Shown piece by piece: positions 33,881-46,325 of a stretch of 64,000 nucleotides of DNA. The DNA is taken from positions 360,279 through 424,278 of the forward strand of contig JAMWFC010000124.1 of NCBI GenBank assembly GCA_027475525.1. Direction: 5' to 3'. Each line of letters starts with the position of its first letter. Within the stretch, counting starts at the first letter, position 1. The notes beneath the pieces are model-generated. The model was not told where the DNA came from, made no database searches, and saw nothing but the letters and a program-made list of their open reading frames with translations. A program made the position numbers and the translations under genes. This DNA comes from Macrolepiota albuminosa. Lineage: Eukaryota > Basidiomycota > Agaricomycetes > Agaricales > Agaricaceae.

Positions 33881-34469
33881 AATTTGCACAACCATAGTGA
33901 GTTGTTAATTAATGACCAGGAGATAGTATTTGAAGGGTGTGAAGGGGTGATGCCTGTTGATAATATGCAGTGACAGTTTGCTGCTTGAACTGCTGAACTG
34001 GACAGAAATCTGGAGGGTAGTAACAAGAGTAGTGAACACTATGATGACAAAGAGCAAAATTGTTGCAATAACAACAATAGAGGCCATGACTATAGAAATA
34101 ACAATTGAGACAAAAAAAATGTTGCAATGGTGGCAGACATTCTGGTGTACCACCAGTGGACCAAGATGTGAGGCATCAGCCTACATCATGGCCAGAAAGA
34201 ACAGCCAATGAACACCTGTTTTGCAGCCCCCTGAGCATTTTCAATACCTGCCCCTCATGACTTGCATGAAAGCATGCCTGGAATGAATGAGGCAGTCAGG
34301 ATCCATATGGATTATATGCATGACTGCCTCACTTGACTGGTGGATAACACCCTTGGAGTCAGATTCAAGTTTTCTGCAGAGGTGAGTCCTTGCAAATTGG
34401 ATGGCAAGCATATAAGAGCATATGCTGGAGGACACAGGTTCTCCCAGTTGGAAGACTGGGCCATAGACA

Positions 34470-34641
34470 TTTGCTACTATCTGGCAGCATGCTGCTATGG
34501 TGGGAGTACAAAGTCAAAGAAATCCTGGACAGCTGTATATTTCACTGCAAGCTACAGTACAAGGTGAAATGGAAGAGCTATGGTATCAAGGACATCTCCT
34601 GGAAACCCTTTAAAGACATTCATGTGCTGGCTCTCATCTGA
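34470..34641 (+). pseudogene. Chromodomain remnant of Gypsy B integrase
   Basis: The frame reads ILDSCIFHCKLQYKVKWKS then YGIKDISWKPFKDIHVLA, the three-strand and helix core of a chromodomain as found at the C-terminus of chromovirus integrases. Chromodomains bind histone marks and steer integration. Only this tail of pol is left, directly before the polypurine tract and LTR. Confidence 0.8.
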
Positions 34642-34761
34642 GATTTCCACCAGCTCATCTGAATGCACTGCAAACCATCTGAGGCATCTACCAGATAGAC
34701 CACACTATCTAAGAGCTGTTTTACCTGGTGCATCAAGATGCTGCACTTTAAAGGGGGATGA

Positions 34762-35104
34762 TGTCAGGGGGCTTCCTTTTCTAGCACTCTCCAGCCCCTT
34801 TGGCAGCTTCTTGGCATGCCCAGGATCTTCTGATGACCTTTCCAGAAACTCCTGGAGCCCCTCTGGCTAGTCATGAAGTTGTTTCACATATTGTACAGTT
34901 ATTTTCATGCCCCCACCATTGCACTTGAGGTGCCACACTGCAGCAGAGAAATCCTTAGACTTGTTATCTTTGGACTCCCCTCTGCCAGGTGATTAGTTAT
35001 GCCTCTCATTGTTGTAGTATTGTTCTAATATTTGTTCTAATATACTTTGGATTTTCCTCTGTCAGTTGTGTGATTAGCTGCAACTCCCAGAGATTGCCCT
35101 TACA
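34762..35104 (+). repeat. Gypsy B 3' LTR, about 343 bp
   Basis: Second LTR of element B. It carries a small internal duplication of TTGTTCTAATAT that the left LTR lacks. Confidence 0.85.
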
Positions 35105-35423
35105 CATACTATGCAAGCTTGTGAGCATTGATGACATCAACACATGCTGGAAAAGTGTGAAGCATGAGAGGTTGAGGCTAAGCAGCTTAAGCTGGCTCAG
35201 TAAGAACTAAGACCAGATCAGGAGAGTTCACACCTGGATTCATCAAGCCAGGTGCCTCAAGATATGAGTCTCACAGATGCTTTACATCCAAGTGGAGGCC
35301 CCAATGTGCCTTCACCAGCAGCAATGGACAAATTTCATATAGCAGTTAAATAGCTATACCAGCAGGATCTGTTGTGCATGGAGATACTGGGACACTCTAA
35401 CAAGCATCCACAATTAGAACATA

Positions 35424-36240
35424 ATGTGTTTACCAAGGGATAGGTCCCTTATCACTATAGTGCTTACTCAGGCCCATGAGGTGGTTGGTCACTTCAGGGC
35501 AAATAAAAGGCTGGAGTATCTGAGACAGTGGTACTGGTGGCCTCAGATGCATACAAAGGTCACAAAGTTTTGTCAGACATGCATTGCATGTCAGAGGGCA
35601 AAGATTAGTAATTGTAAACCTGCAGGGAAGTTGCATTACCTGCCTATTCCAGTCAAGCCTTGGGGTTCCATTGGAATGGATTTCATAGGTCCATTCTCTG
35701 AGTCCAGAAGACACAATTACCTTTGGGTAATAATCTGCTGTATGAAAAGTATAGTGCACCTCATCTCCATGCATACAACAATGAAAGCATCCAAGCTTTT
35801 ATAGGTGTATATCAAGGACATTGTAAGGCTGCATGGCCTCTCAAGCTCAATTATGAGTGACCAAGATTTGAAGTTCATGTTATAGTAGTGGTGTGAACTG
35901 CACAAATTGCTCAGTGCAAAGTTACTCATGTTAACATTGTCCTATTTTCAGATGGATAGACAGTCTGAGAGAAGCAAATGCAGTGTGGCTCAGATATTTC
36001 AAATAGTAGTCAGACCTGACCAATAGAACTGGATTAACAGAATATCATTGACTGAGTTTGCAATTAATGCTTGTGTATTCAAGACCGCTAAATATGCACT
36101 ATTTAAACTGGATGGAGGGTATATGCTCTCCATAATTTGGGGACTCAGAGGTGATGAGGTCATGCATAAAGGCATAAAGGACTTTGCACAACAGGATATT
36201 GCTAACATGTATAATGTTATCATTGCAGTGCAAACACTGA
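35424..36240 (+). pseudogene. Gypsy A integrase remnant
   Basis: The zinc domain HEVVGHFRANKRLEYLRQWY with WPQMHTKVTKFCQTCIACQ, the first catalytic Asp in GSIGMDFIGPFSESR, and later the core end SLTEFAINACVFKTAKYALF and DEVMHKGIKDFAQQ. The middle part has stops. The C-terminal chromodomain is not visible before the frame is lost near 36.25 kb. Confidence 0.82.
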
Positions 36241-36598
36241 GGAGACTCCCTCAGAAGGTGAAACACCTGCCTGTCAGGAGACTCCTTATTTATTCTCTCT
36301 TTCACTCCTTATTTCTTCACTCTCCTTTCATTCATTTTCTTATTTCTTCGATCATTCTTTCAACACTATTTATTAGTACTACTTTTAGCCTTTGAGGTAC
36401 TCTGGTTCCTTAGCTATCATTCAGACAAGTGTGGCCTCTTCAACACTGCATACAGTCCACTTACATAAGCCAGAGTTTGCAAGAGTTTGCTCTTTATTTG
36501 TGCAATTGTTTGTTTAGGCAATTTTTGAGTTTTCAAGGTTATGTTGTCCTATACAGCTGCTTTTCATGCTTCAGAGGCTCCAGAAGCATCAATCCTAG

Positions 36599-36748
36599 CA
36601 TAGAAAATCCCTAAACTTGTTTTCTTTGGATTTCCCTTTGCCAGATGAGTAGTTATTATAATATTGTTAGTATGTACTCTAATATACTTTGGATCTTCCT
36701 CTGCTAGCTGTGTGACTGAGCTATAGCCTTCAGAGATCACCCTTACAT
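36599..36748 (+). repeat. Partial LTR of the Gypsy A/B family
   Basis: CCTAAACTTGTTTTCTTTGG through CACCCTTACA matches the second half of the LTRs at 32.05-32.19 and 34.95-35.10 kb. The left half is not recognised. Confidence 0.7.
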
Positions 36749-38560
36749 GTCTATGCTAACTTGGCAATCTTCTTCAAAAAAAATTTAAAAGCTCTCATGC
36801 TAAACTGCATTCTTGAAGTTGACAAAACCTTTTTTTTCTGTCTCAGCCATATCTTCAAAAACCTGTGAGGCAACCTATTCATAAATAATTTGATGAGTAA
36901 AATTTGAAGCACAGAGAAGCCAAGCAAATTAATAGTCTTACAATAAGTAACTATCTCACCACATGTCCTCCACCTCTTCTATCTGTATTTCTGATATAAT
37001 GTAGCAAAAAAACATAGCATGCAACAATTGGATATCTTTTAGCAGTCCCAAAACTTGATAGCTTTGTTTTATTAGCATAGATAATAAGTGGCAATAGTTT
37101 GGCTGTTAGAATCTTTGGTATGCATGATTGTGTAATATGTCAATAAGTTTTCAATGTTTGAACCAAGATTGAATGGCATATCTGAGCCTCCCAGGCCTAT
37201 CACCTGTCCAGGGCTCAGTGATAAACTGTTCCCAGACAGTGCCTATATACCTGTACTACTTCTGTTTATCTCATGTGATATGTGTAAGAGATCATCATTG
37301 ACATTTTCAATAGCCTAGTCCTAGCATATGTATTTCAAAGTCTCATGGCATTCCCTTACATAGAGCCTGATAACATCTTTTTTTTCAAACTGGCAAATTG
37401 CCATTAATCAAATCCAGAAATTGGTGCAAATAAATTAAAGATTACTTACTGGAGTTCAGAGCTTATATGCCTTTTTCTATGTATGTTTTAAATCAGCAGC
37501 ATTTTTTAGGGTAAAAGAGGTATTTATTACACTCAACAGCTCTATATGGTCTGACTGAGAGATGTTGAGAGCAGCCTTAAGTCTAAGTTTTGCAGTCTTA
37601 AAATCAAGTCACAAACTAAAAGGTTTTCTTGGTTCAAAGTCTAGAGGTGGCATTGGTTTTTTAAGAAAGCAATCTGTATAACATCCAATCTTAGTTGGAA
37701 TACTAGAGTGTGAATGATACTCCACTTTAAAAAGCTCTTCCAAACCTGCATTGTTTGATGGACTGTCCAATCAGGCATCCTCAACCTGTAATAACAAGAT
37801 GATAGCTTAATTTAAGCAATAAATATAGTAATAATAAACTTGTGCTTAATTCTTGTCCATTAACTTCTGAACTTCTCAAAGCAGGCTCTGAATCAGCATT
37901 GAAGAAACCATCAGAAAGCACAATTTGTGTTGGTGCTTTATAAGAACCTTCTAACAAGTAATGAATTATTAGAAAAAAGATAATCAATACATATCTGTGA
38001 TAGTATTATCTGACTGACAATGTTCTCTTGGTGTTGTCTTTATGCCAAACCTACAGTCTTTGATTGTTCATTGATCTCATTATTAGATTGAAAAAAAATC
38101 TTTTTAAAGTTACCTGTGTGTTGTGAGGAGTCAAAATGCTCAAAAAATACCATATCCTGACAAGCTTGCTTTCATTTTTTCAGATATGCTTTAGTGTATG
38201 TCTCAATTCCATGGCTCTTGCATGTTTTTCCACAGATCTCACACCTTGTATATCTATATAGCATTGGAGGTCAAGGAGTGATGTCTATTATAAGATACAA
38301 ACTATGATTGAGGGGTTATACTGTTGGTGACAACAAGATGTAGAAACATCAATAAAATAAATGTGTATATGTGCCTGATCAGATTATATATATCTAATCA
38401 TGCCTGATTAAAAATGCTTTGCCTGCCTGATTTGACTTAATTTGGATTTGAGCCTGATAAAGCATCAGAGATTTTTCTGACATAAAAACCAGTATGGATG
38501 CTATTTGTGCAAGTAAGAGGAATACATCTCTATTCATGCCAGCATTGTCAAGCTAGGCAT
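36749..38560. other. AT-rich, CpG-poor region without recognised genes
   Basis: No domain or transposon end is seen on either strand. Composition matches the decayed transposons on both sides, so it is probably old repeat sequence. Confidence 0.45.
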
Positions 38561-38803
38561 AACCAGCTGTACCTCAAATAGAAGAATTTTAAGCTGTATG
38601 CCAAGCATGTGAAATACCTTGAACATATAATAGACAATCAGAGCATTTACTCTGATGTTAGCAAGCTCAATAGAACCAAGAAATGGTGTATTCCTAGAAC
38701 CTATAATGATATTCAGTGCTTTGTGGGGCTGGTAAACTATATCAGCAATTTATTGTCTGATATATCTGCTTACACCAGCCTCCTGATGGGGGCTTCTCTA
38801 TAA
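38561..38803 (+). pseudogene. Gypsy reverse transcriptase/RNase H junction fragment
   Basis: The frame reads AKHVKYLEHIIDNQSIYSD, then RTYNDIQCFVGLVNYIS and DISAYTSLLMGAS. This is the thumb-to-RNase H junction and matches the same stretch at 29.47-29.62 kb. It is a separate, short fragment. Confidence 0.8.
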
Positions 38804-39149
38804 GATAATACCAAGGGAGGAGGATCCCATAGGTTGAGGTTTGCAAAGAAGAGATGTCCAACTTGACAAGCACATACAGCAGCATGCTCATGGACTAATG
38901 CTCTATGCTCCTCTCTAACTTCCTTGGCACAGGTGGAACACTGTTGAGGGCAGCAGCTCATACTCACCTTATCCTTGGCCCAGTCAATCTTGAGATTGTG
39001 GTTATGCAGTGATCATGTCTTCATTAATTACATGAGACAGAGGAGCTTGTGCTTACATGCCAAAAGAATCAAATCAACAAGTGGCATGTATCAGGACAAC
39101 TGACAGCTGACTCTTCTCTGTCACCTGGAACCTTCTATTACAGAGGGGG

Positions 39150-40890
39150 TCCCATACGGTGAGGTCTCCAAAATCATCTCTCAAAAAACACGTGCAGTAT
39201 TGAAACATGCGATATGTCATATCCATGAGATGGTTATTGCCTCGATGTCCGGAGCAAGGATGCAGCCAGTCTGAATCAAAGATATTGTGGAGATCAGAAC
39301 AAAATGTGGCACGGATGATGTGATGGGCGTGAAACAGTTTGCCGGCGATTGTCGTTGAGTGATCAAATGATAGATAGATAGATAGATAGATACAGGCCGC
39401 ATTACGATATAGTTTGTCAAAGTGATTTTTCTGGACTGGGAAAGTAAACGGTTGAGGGTACTCAAGCACTTTGTGAGGATACAAAGGGTATCTGGTACAT
39501 AGGGAAGAGGATGGAGCGAGTTCCACTAAAATCCATATTTATTCTCGACTCTGTGGGACGGGGGGGAGTGTTAATCATTTTTTTTTTCGGAACCTTTCAG
39601 AGTCAATTTTTTCTTAACACAAAGATCAGATAAGTAGAATCACCCAGGTGCACCGTTCGTATGAACCCTCAAATTGATCATGAGCTTCTCTGATATTAGC
39701 ATAAATGGTGTAAGGCCAGAGCAAAAGCGGAAAAAACATACTCTGCTGGACACCAGGATGATGATAGCCCAAACGTGGAGTCGAATCTGGCTGCTGAGGT
39801 TGGTGTATAAATCCGACGTCTAGCTCTGGCAAATAACCAGTTAGACTATGGAGCGTTGCGTTTAGTGACGCGGTAAAATGTCGTGAGCTCCACGGTGTCA
39901 AACCTCAAACCAGAAGTATATGGTACGGAGGTTAATTGTAGTGTACACATGGTCGAGCACTGAAAAGGGCATTTTCTTGAGGATAAGCCAGATAGTCCAG
40001 CGCGGAAATAAATTTTGACACTTTGTCGGACCCAAATCGTAAACCTGGAGTTGAATTAAACTCCTGAGGCGGCAGACGTCGTGACGAGGAATCGATTTGG
40101 GGGGTCAATCATTGATTAGAGAGCAATGACATAAAATCACTAAGTGAAATCAATATGTCGGACGCAGAGCATGGTGAACTGGTTGCAGCGCAGTCGAACA
40201 CCGCATTCCAAAGTGACAAGATCTCGAAACGAGATGAGAGGGAGTGACTAAGAAGGTCGAGCTTGTGTAGTCCGTGAAGTTGTTTTGTGCCAAACACGGA
40301 ACCCCGCGAGGTGAAAAGGCATTAAAACAATGGAATTCTCGGAGCCAAGATTCAAAGCAGATGCTCGTGACATATCAATCAAGAACATTTTAGACGGTCA
40401 CTTCAACACGTGCACGGGCGGAGCAGTTGTGATCTCGGTAGTTCGTATGGAGCTTATGATAATATTGGTTGATTCTTCAAGAAGCAACGAAGCTGCAGAA
40501 CGGAGATCCGCGAGGAGTTGTGACATGCACTGTCAGTGTGGCTTCGCGTTATTATTGAGCACTCTTCAATCTCTGCATCTGTCGAGCGCAGGAGTAACTA
40601 TCAAAATGATCAGCATCTCCCGTCGTACGACTTCAACGACCCTGGGCGCATAAAGCGGTGCAGAGCGGTGCAGATAGGCGCACTGCTCCCACGCACAGAC
40701 GTGGGTTACATAAGCAGCCGGGGAATTGAACCGGCGCTTTAAAACCGGGAAATGGTGTGATCACAGCGTTGTGTTGTTGACAGCAGCGATCCCCGTTGCC
40801 CAGCTCAGTGCCTAGTGCCTTTGCCTCTGCTATACTTGTCCCATATACGACTCTGTTATATACGACCCATACACGTTGACTCTTGATAGA
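39150..40890. repeat. Segmental duplication, copy 2 (5' of RHO1)
   Basis: Counterpart of 10.5-12.33 kb. CpG and sequence character return to genic at about 39.1 kb. The minus strand has a broken frame 39,526-39,074 with FLRDDFGDLTVWDPLCNRRF, faintly like an F-box-associated region; the matching frame in copy 1 is also broken. A GATA microsatellite lies at about 39,370-39,392. The part nearest RHO1 (40,577-40,815) is the best preserved between copies and probably includes the RHO1 promoter and 5' UTR. Confidence 0.75.
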
Positions 40891-41868
40891 ATGGCTGAGA
40901 TCAGAAGGAAGCTCGTTATCGTTGGAGATGGTGCTTGTGGAAAGGTGTGTGCTTGGCTCTTCCCGGGACCGAGCCGATGTTGGTATGTGCAACTGGGTGT
41001 GCTGACAGTTTTCCGGTTTGGCTTATAGACATGCTTGTTGATCGTATTCTCGAAAGGAACTTTCCCTGAGGTAAAGTGCTTGTTCTTAATCTTTGTTCTT
41101 TCCTGCATTTCCCCTTATTCGTCTGGGCACACCTACATATATCCATTGCTATGCTCATGAGCCTTTCAATTTAAATCCAATTATATATAATATACCGTAA
41201 TTTTACCGAGCTGGAGGCGCCTGGCTAACTTGCCCCCTTTTCCAGGTTTATGTCCCTACTGTGTTTGAGAACTACGTCGCCGACGTCGAGGTGGACGGTA
41301 AGCACGTCGAGCTGGCGCTATGGGATACAGCAGGCCAAGAAGACTACGACCGCCTCCGCCCCCTATCCTATCCCGACTCACACGTCATCCTCATTTGCTT
41401 CGCCGTTGACTCGCCTGATTCCCTCGACAACGTCCAGGAGAAGGTCAGACCACTTTTCCATTATGTTTTTATATAATCATGAAGAACGTGCGCTGACGTC
41501 TTCTTTCGAACAGTGGATATCCGAGGTGATGCATTTCTGTGCTGGGCTACCGATCATCCTCGTCGGGTGCAAAAAGGACCTCAGGCGCGATCCTCGTGTG
41601 ATTGAGGAGCTCAGGAAAACGAGCCAGCGGCCCGTTACCCCAGAAGAGGTTTGTCGTCTTCCTTTTTTTTTCCCTGATTTCGCACGTACGCTAATTTCTT
41701 TCGCAGGGTATGGCTGTCAGCCAGAAGATCGGAGCGAAGCACTACCTTGAGTGCTCGGCCAAATCAGGCGAGGGTGTTCGTGAAGTTTTCCAGTACGCTA
41801 CACGCGCGGCGCTTCTCTCGCGGTCAAAGAAAGGCCGCTCGAACAAGAGTGGCTGCGTCGTTCTTTAA
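40891..41868 (+). CDS. rho1: Rho-type small GTPase, RHO1 ortholog
   Basis: GTP-binding switch that controls cell-wall glucan synthesis and actin polarity in fungi and acts at the plasma membrane. Five exons, 40891-40944, 41029-41070, 41246-41443, 41514-41648 and 41707-41868, give 196 aa, the usual Rho1 length. P-loop GDGACGKTC, switch [16 protein letters not shown], switch [18 protein letters not shown], the Rho insert near [15 protein letters not shown], the base-binding GCKKDL and [10 protein letters not shown], a basic tail ([11 protein letters not shown]) and a CVVL CAAX box, which predicts geranylgeranylation. No defects. A broken copy missing exons 1-2 lies at 12.33 kb. Confidence 0.97.
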
Positions 41869-42742
41869 ACACCGGAGTTGGATGAACCGTTGGGTAGGGC
41901 AGCCTTGGTTAGTTTTGAATGGCACAGAGGAGGAGGAAGGGAGATGTGGGCTGAGGAAGATTGGCTTTTGCAGAGAGGTGGGCGGGTGGCTCGTTTTGTT
42001 GAATGAAGGAAGGAAATATGTCTAGGCCGGTCCCGTTACTTCCCCTCCCCTTAATCTCATTTTCCCTTTTCCTACTTGTCACACCACTGTTTCCTCGTTT
42101 TGACTAGTATGACTACATTTAATACCCACCATCTGTTTATGCTACGTCGTCGTCCTCCTGCCTTCTTCTGTCCATCCTTCACTCTACTTGCCCACCTCTT
42201 TCTCTCGATCTTTCTGTGCTTTTTTGTGTTCTTTGATCTCATGTCTCTTCTCTCTATCTTCATCCGCTGTCGATTGCAACTTAGTTTCCTTTATTCCATC
42301 AATTCTTCGTAACCATCGTGAGATCAAAAACACATTTTGCATAATGGCTCAGTCAGCTTTGGGTTTAGATTTGGGCTTGAAGCGCTTAAAGTTGCGTCTT
42401 GTGTCATCTCTTTCAGTCATCAAGTCCAATTAATGTAGCTCAGCGCCTGTGTTGTAGATTTTTCGATAAGTAATCAACGGAAGCAAGTGGACCTCGCCCA
42501 ATGCCGTCCACCGGCCAACTCGGCATGACATCACCAGCACTCGCACGTGGCGACTGCGTCGGAAGACTCCTTGTGCACTCTCATGTACTTACAAAACTCC
42601 GCCATAATAGCATCTCTTCTTTGTTCTCCCATCAACACAAAACCGTTACCATATAAGAGATCTTGAATATACATATCTACTCACACGAGCCTCGATCTCA
42701 CTTCGTCCACAAACACAGCACACGCAACCACAGCACATATCC
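41869..42742. other. Intergenic region
   Basis: 3' region of RHO1 and promoter of the small Cys-rich gene. Pyrimidine-rich near 42,120-42,260. No gene recognised. Confidence 0.5.
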
Positions 42743-43045
42743 ATGGTTTCCAACACGCAGAGTTCCACACCTGTCTACCCGCCTGCAGCTCGCGCTAGTG
42801 CAAGTGACGCAGTCGTCGCCGAGCAACCTAAAGCTGCGGAGGACATGTCGGTCAATGGACCGTCGGGAACGAAGGGAGAGGCTAGGAGGTTGAGAGGAGG
42901 GTGTATACCGTGTCCTGTGAGTCCATCCATGCGTCGTTTACCCCGGGTATAGGGGTTCGTGTGTGGCCCGGTCCTGATGAGAATGGTTTGTCACCAGGAC
43001 GGCTCCGTTTGTTATATTATACCCATCCCGTGCTGCTGTATCTAG
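42743..43045 (+). CDS. Small protein with Cys-rich C-terminus (73 aa)
   Basis: Function unknown. Two exons, 42743-42916 and 42998-43045; the intron has GTGAGT and CACCAG borders and the ATG has a good context (CCATGG). The first 50 residues are polar and Ala/Ser-rich. The end reads RRLRGGCIPCP, then DGSVCYIIPIPCCCI and a stop, which gives six cysteines in the last 23 residues with a short hydrophobic patch. Such tails are usually membrane-bound through palmitoylation. I believe short proteins ending in GGCIPCPDG...CC are widespread in mushrooms, but that is from memory of the pattern. Too short to be a classic secreted effector and no signal peptide is present. Confidence 0.75.
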
Positions 43046-44930
43046 GAGCGCACTGGGAAAGCGCGGGCCCCCTGCAGCCAAGTGTGGTTAGTAGTTTATC
43101 GATATCGACACCCACGCGGAGGTCGTAACTTTAGTCATGAACAGTGAAGGATTTGGCATGTCGATGCTTCTTGATGGATTTGTGTATTTGGACGCTATAG
43201 TTGGATATATCTGGTTATCTTTTTTGTCACATTTCTAGATCTGTTTGTAGTTTGTGTGGTGATTGCGCCACCGTGACTCAACCTAAAGTAAGCGCTCGTG
43301 GATGATGTTAAATATGTTCTTAATGGACCAGTGCTCTGATTAAAGCTAGCTTCTCCAGGGAACACTTATTTGTGCTTACCTTGTAAGGATATCGCTGCAA
43401 GATTCTGATAAAGCTTTCGATCTCTCATCGATTAAATTATCGCTGACGTTTACTAAACGACATTCCACTTTGATATTAGATACAGTGTCTGATATCTTAC
43501 CTTTTCTCCTTTCTAACCGCTTACTCGATGTGAACCAAAGCAGACGTCTGCCGCTTGACACTTATATATCGAATGACATTTTGTCTTATCTACCCCCAGT
43601 AATATGACAGCTTGTCAAATATGCCTGCCTTGTGTACCCAATGACAAAAAGAGAGCCGTTTATCTCACCATGATGCAATGACCGACTCAAGGAGTCATGC
43701 GTTCACGACTTGTGGCATGTCAGATGCTACATAATTTATGATGGTCGCAATGATTGCAACGTACAAAGAGCGACCGGATTCGGTTGAGAAGGTTACAAGG
43801 TACAATAATATACTTTGTTCTTTACAGAAAATCGAGTCTCTATTCCAGCTGAAACTTGCGCTATTGTTTTTTATTCCAGGAAAAAATTAAGGTAAAATAT
43901 AGGTGGGGGCACCTCGGAATAGGGCAATCCTTCGCAATCAGCGTCGGTGGCAAAAATAATCTATGGTTCCAACGAGCAGTGGTACTGTAACTAGTAACTT
44001 GCTCAATCGGAGACCATAAACCGTTGGAACCAGAATATTAGACAAGTGGATGGTCAGACCAATCCCTATAAGTATTAGGTCGTCAGAGGCATTCTTTTAA
44101 AATTCAAATTATCGTGCTGGAGGCGCTTAGCGTCCATGGTACTTTAAGCTACGGATAGTCAATGAATAAACCGTACCCTCGCTACGTGGAGAATGAACGG
44201 GTGGACGTTTCCAAGCGTATTTTTAGATCTCACTCTCCTGTTAAGACCTGAGTCCGAACATCGTGGATGGCTGCAACAAGTGCCCACGGGGCAGACAGTT
44301 GGGGACAGGCAACGAGGTTTCATGCCCAACCAAGCTAAGGTTCAAGAGCTAGGGGGAGGGCAGTTAGAGGCCTGTACCGTAAATAGGTGGATATAGAAAC
44401 AAAGTTTATAAGTGTATGAGTCAAGGTTGTTGGACACCGACGAACACTGTAAGCGCTTGGAACTCTGATCACCGGCGCAGGGCCAATATATATTTCTCAT
44501 TTACACTTAATACTACCCTTGATACAGACACTTACATATATAGGTACAATTAGCATACACTACCCTCAGTCAAGTACACGACGATTGAGGGTAAGTGAAC
44601 TATACATACGAAACACGGACATTATACTTACATGAACACTACCTATATCGAAGTACTTACTCATGTCCTAGGTAGGTTCTAACAGAGCCAAGTACACGAC
44701 GACTGAGGATCGAAGTACTTACTTGTGTCCTAGGAATCAACCTCTAACAAAGGTCCATGGAGGCACTACGGTTTCTAGTCGAGTCTTTTGGAGAGGGATC
44801 GCAGCATGCATCACACGCACGTGACGGAGCGCCGCCGCCGCAGAGGGAAAAACAGGAACTGTACAGTTTGGGAAACATGTCGACGGAAATGACGTGTAAC
44901 TTTGGCTTTCTTTTATGATGTCATATTATT
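43046..44930. other. Intergenic region with short direct repeats
   Basis: No gene recognised. Between 44,575 and 44,735 two words alternate: AAGTACACGACGAYTGAGG (twice) and TCGAAGTACTTACTYRTGTCC (twice). A CGCCGCCGCCG tract lies near 44,830. Confidence 0.5.
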
Positions 44931-45359
44931 ATCATATACACGTATGTCTTCTATTGTCTCATAAATCATGCTCATGTTATTTCTCTATAATTCATTTATT
45001 ATATTATTATATGTTCATGTCTCTATAAATATGCTGTCTCACCTTGGAGTCAAGTTATCTCTCAATACTTGGCTCCAGGTGTGTCATTTATTTACTCACT
45101 CTAAAATTTGTACTCATCTCTCAATAATTGACTCCAGTTTATAACTCTATTGTCTACTGTACATGAATATATATCATTGTTGCACTATAATGCTGCAACA
45201 AAACATAAGACGGAATTGGAATCTGGGGACCTGACTGAGTACTTGTATCAAACAGATTATAGGCCCCGTGCCACTCAGCGATGACTCTGAATTTTTTTTT
45301 CTGACCCACCATGACCTTGAGTTTCTTTTTGACCCGAACCACCCAAACAGAAACCAAAA

Positions 45360-46325
45360 ATGTCCCAGAACTCCCTCCTGTTTCTACTGCCACCTGACAA
45401 GAAGTTCAATGGCTTGAACTGGATATTGTTCAAGATGACAATTAAAGAGACAGCACATGGCTGCAGGCTGCTTGGCTACCTGACCAGTTAAGATTGTGGA
45501 ACCCAGAACCACAAGTGTGAGCAAGGAGGCCAAGAGAACACTGATGCCCCACATGCCTGCTATCTAGTGGGATGCTCCCAACCCCTTGCAGATAGAGTGG
45601 CTCCAGCACAATGCTTTTATATGGAGCATGGTGACACTGAACATGGTGAATCCTGTCAGTGCTGGAGTAGCAATGGATGGGTCCACAGTAAGGGCATGGA
45701 TGTCACTTACAGCAATACATAATGCAAGGTCTGATTTGGGCCTCATCCATGCTGAGGAGGAATTGAGCTCAATTAAGTATGTTGATATGTCAAGTATAGA
45801 AGCCCACTTCAAAGCCTTGTGCACTGCCTGAGCCAAAGCCAATGATCAGGGTGTGGGCATAGATGACAGGCAGTTCAGAGCCTACATTATCAAGTCAATG
45901 CTGGGCTCCTGGATGGCAGTCACCAGCTCACTGATGAATGAGACCATGTCAACAGAGGTGATTATTGGACTAACCACCCATGCACTACTTCTCCATGAAA
46001 CTGCAGTGATCTTTCCCTCGACTTCACCCCAGACACTGGCCATTCAGATAGGGAGGCAGGGCAGAGACAAGTCAGTATGCACAAACTGCAGCTGCACTGA
46101 GCACATGGCAGAGAAATGTTTTTGGAAAGGAGGCAGCATGAAGAGACAGTTTTCTGAGTGGTGGAGGAAGGGCTGTGATAGAGCAGTGTCAGTGAGCACC
46201 AACCAGCCTGCTGCAACCCTATAGGCCAACTCAGCAGTGACATCAGCAGACAATGCAGTGAACCCTTAGCACCTAGCCTTCTCAACCCTGGCAGAGGATG
46301 ATGTGACCCACACATGGCTGACTTA
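45360..46325 (+). pseudogene. Ty1/Copia Gag remnant (plus strand)
   Basis: Starts MSQNSLLFLLPPDKKFNGLNW, then LFKMTIKETAHGCRLLGYLT, SLTAIHNARSDLGLIHAEE, YVDMSSIEAHFKALCTA and DDRQFRAYIIKSMLGSWMAV, ending with a CCHC zinc knuckle CTNCSCTEHMAEKC. It is split by stops and at least one frameshift near 45.5 kb. The rest of this Copia is not seen downstream: a Tc1 element begins at 46,326. An AT-rich stretch at about 44,930-45,205, with TTGGAGTCAAG and CTTGGCTCCA repeats, may be its LTR. Confidence 0.78.

Larger units (their letters stand above)
31863..35104 (+). mobile_element. Internally deleted Ty3/Gypsy (element B) with two LTRs
   Basis: Two LTRs start TGTCAGGGG and end CCCTTACA and flank about 2.57 kb. 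The flanking five bases are AATAC on the left and CATAC on the right, a decayed target duplication. The element splits the pol of element A. Inside, a Gag-like region and a chromodomain are present but protease, RT, RNase H and integrase core are missing, so it depends on other elements. A purine-rich AAAGGGGGATGA directly before the right LTR is the polypurine tract. Confidence 0.8.
29380..36748 (+). mobile_element. Old chromovirus-type Ty3/Gypsy copy (element A), nested with two later insertions
   Basis: Decayed Gypsy on the plus strand. RT thumb/RNase H start lies at about 29,400-29,627 (LGHKINSQGIHPNQDKL, VGLMNYIGNCLPDITGL), is cut by a Tc1 element, and resumes at 31,253 with RNase H sequence (NAGLPAS..., IMLCMDWK in broken frames). 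It is cut again by Gypsy B (31,863-35,104), then continues with integrase (35,424-36,240) and ends in an LTR fragment related to the Gypsy B LTR (about 36,599-36,748). Many stops, almost no CpG. The left part of the element is missing. Boundaries are approximate. Confidence 0.75.
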
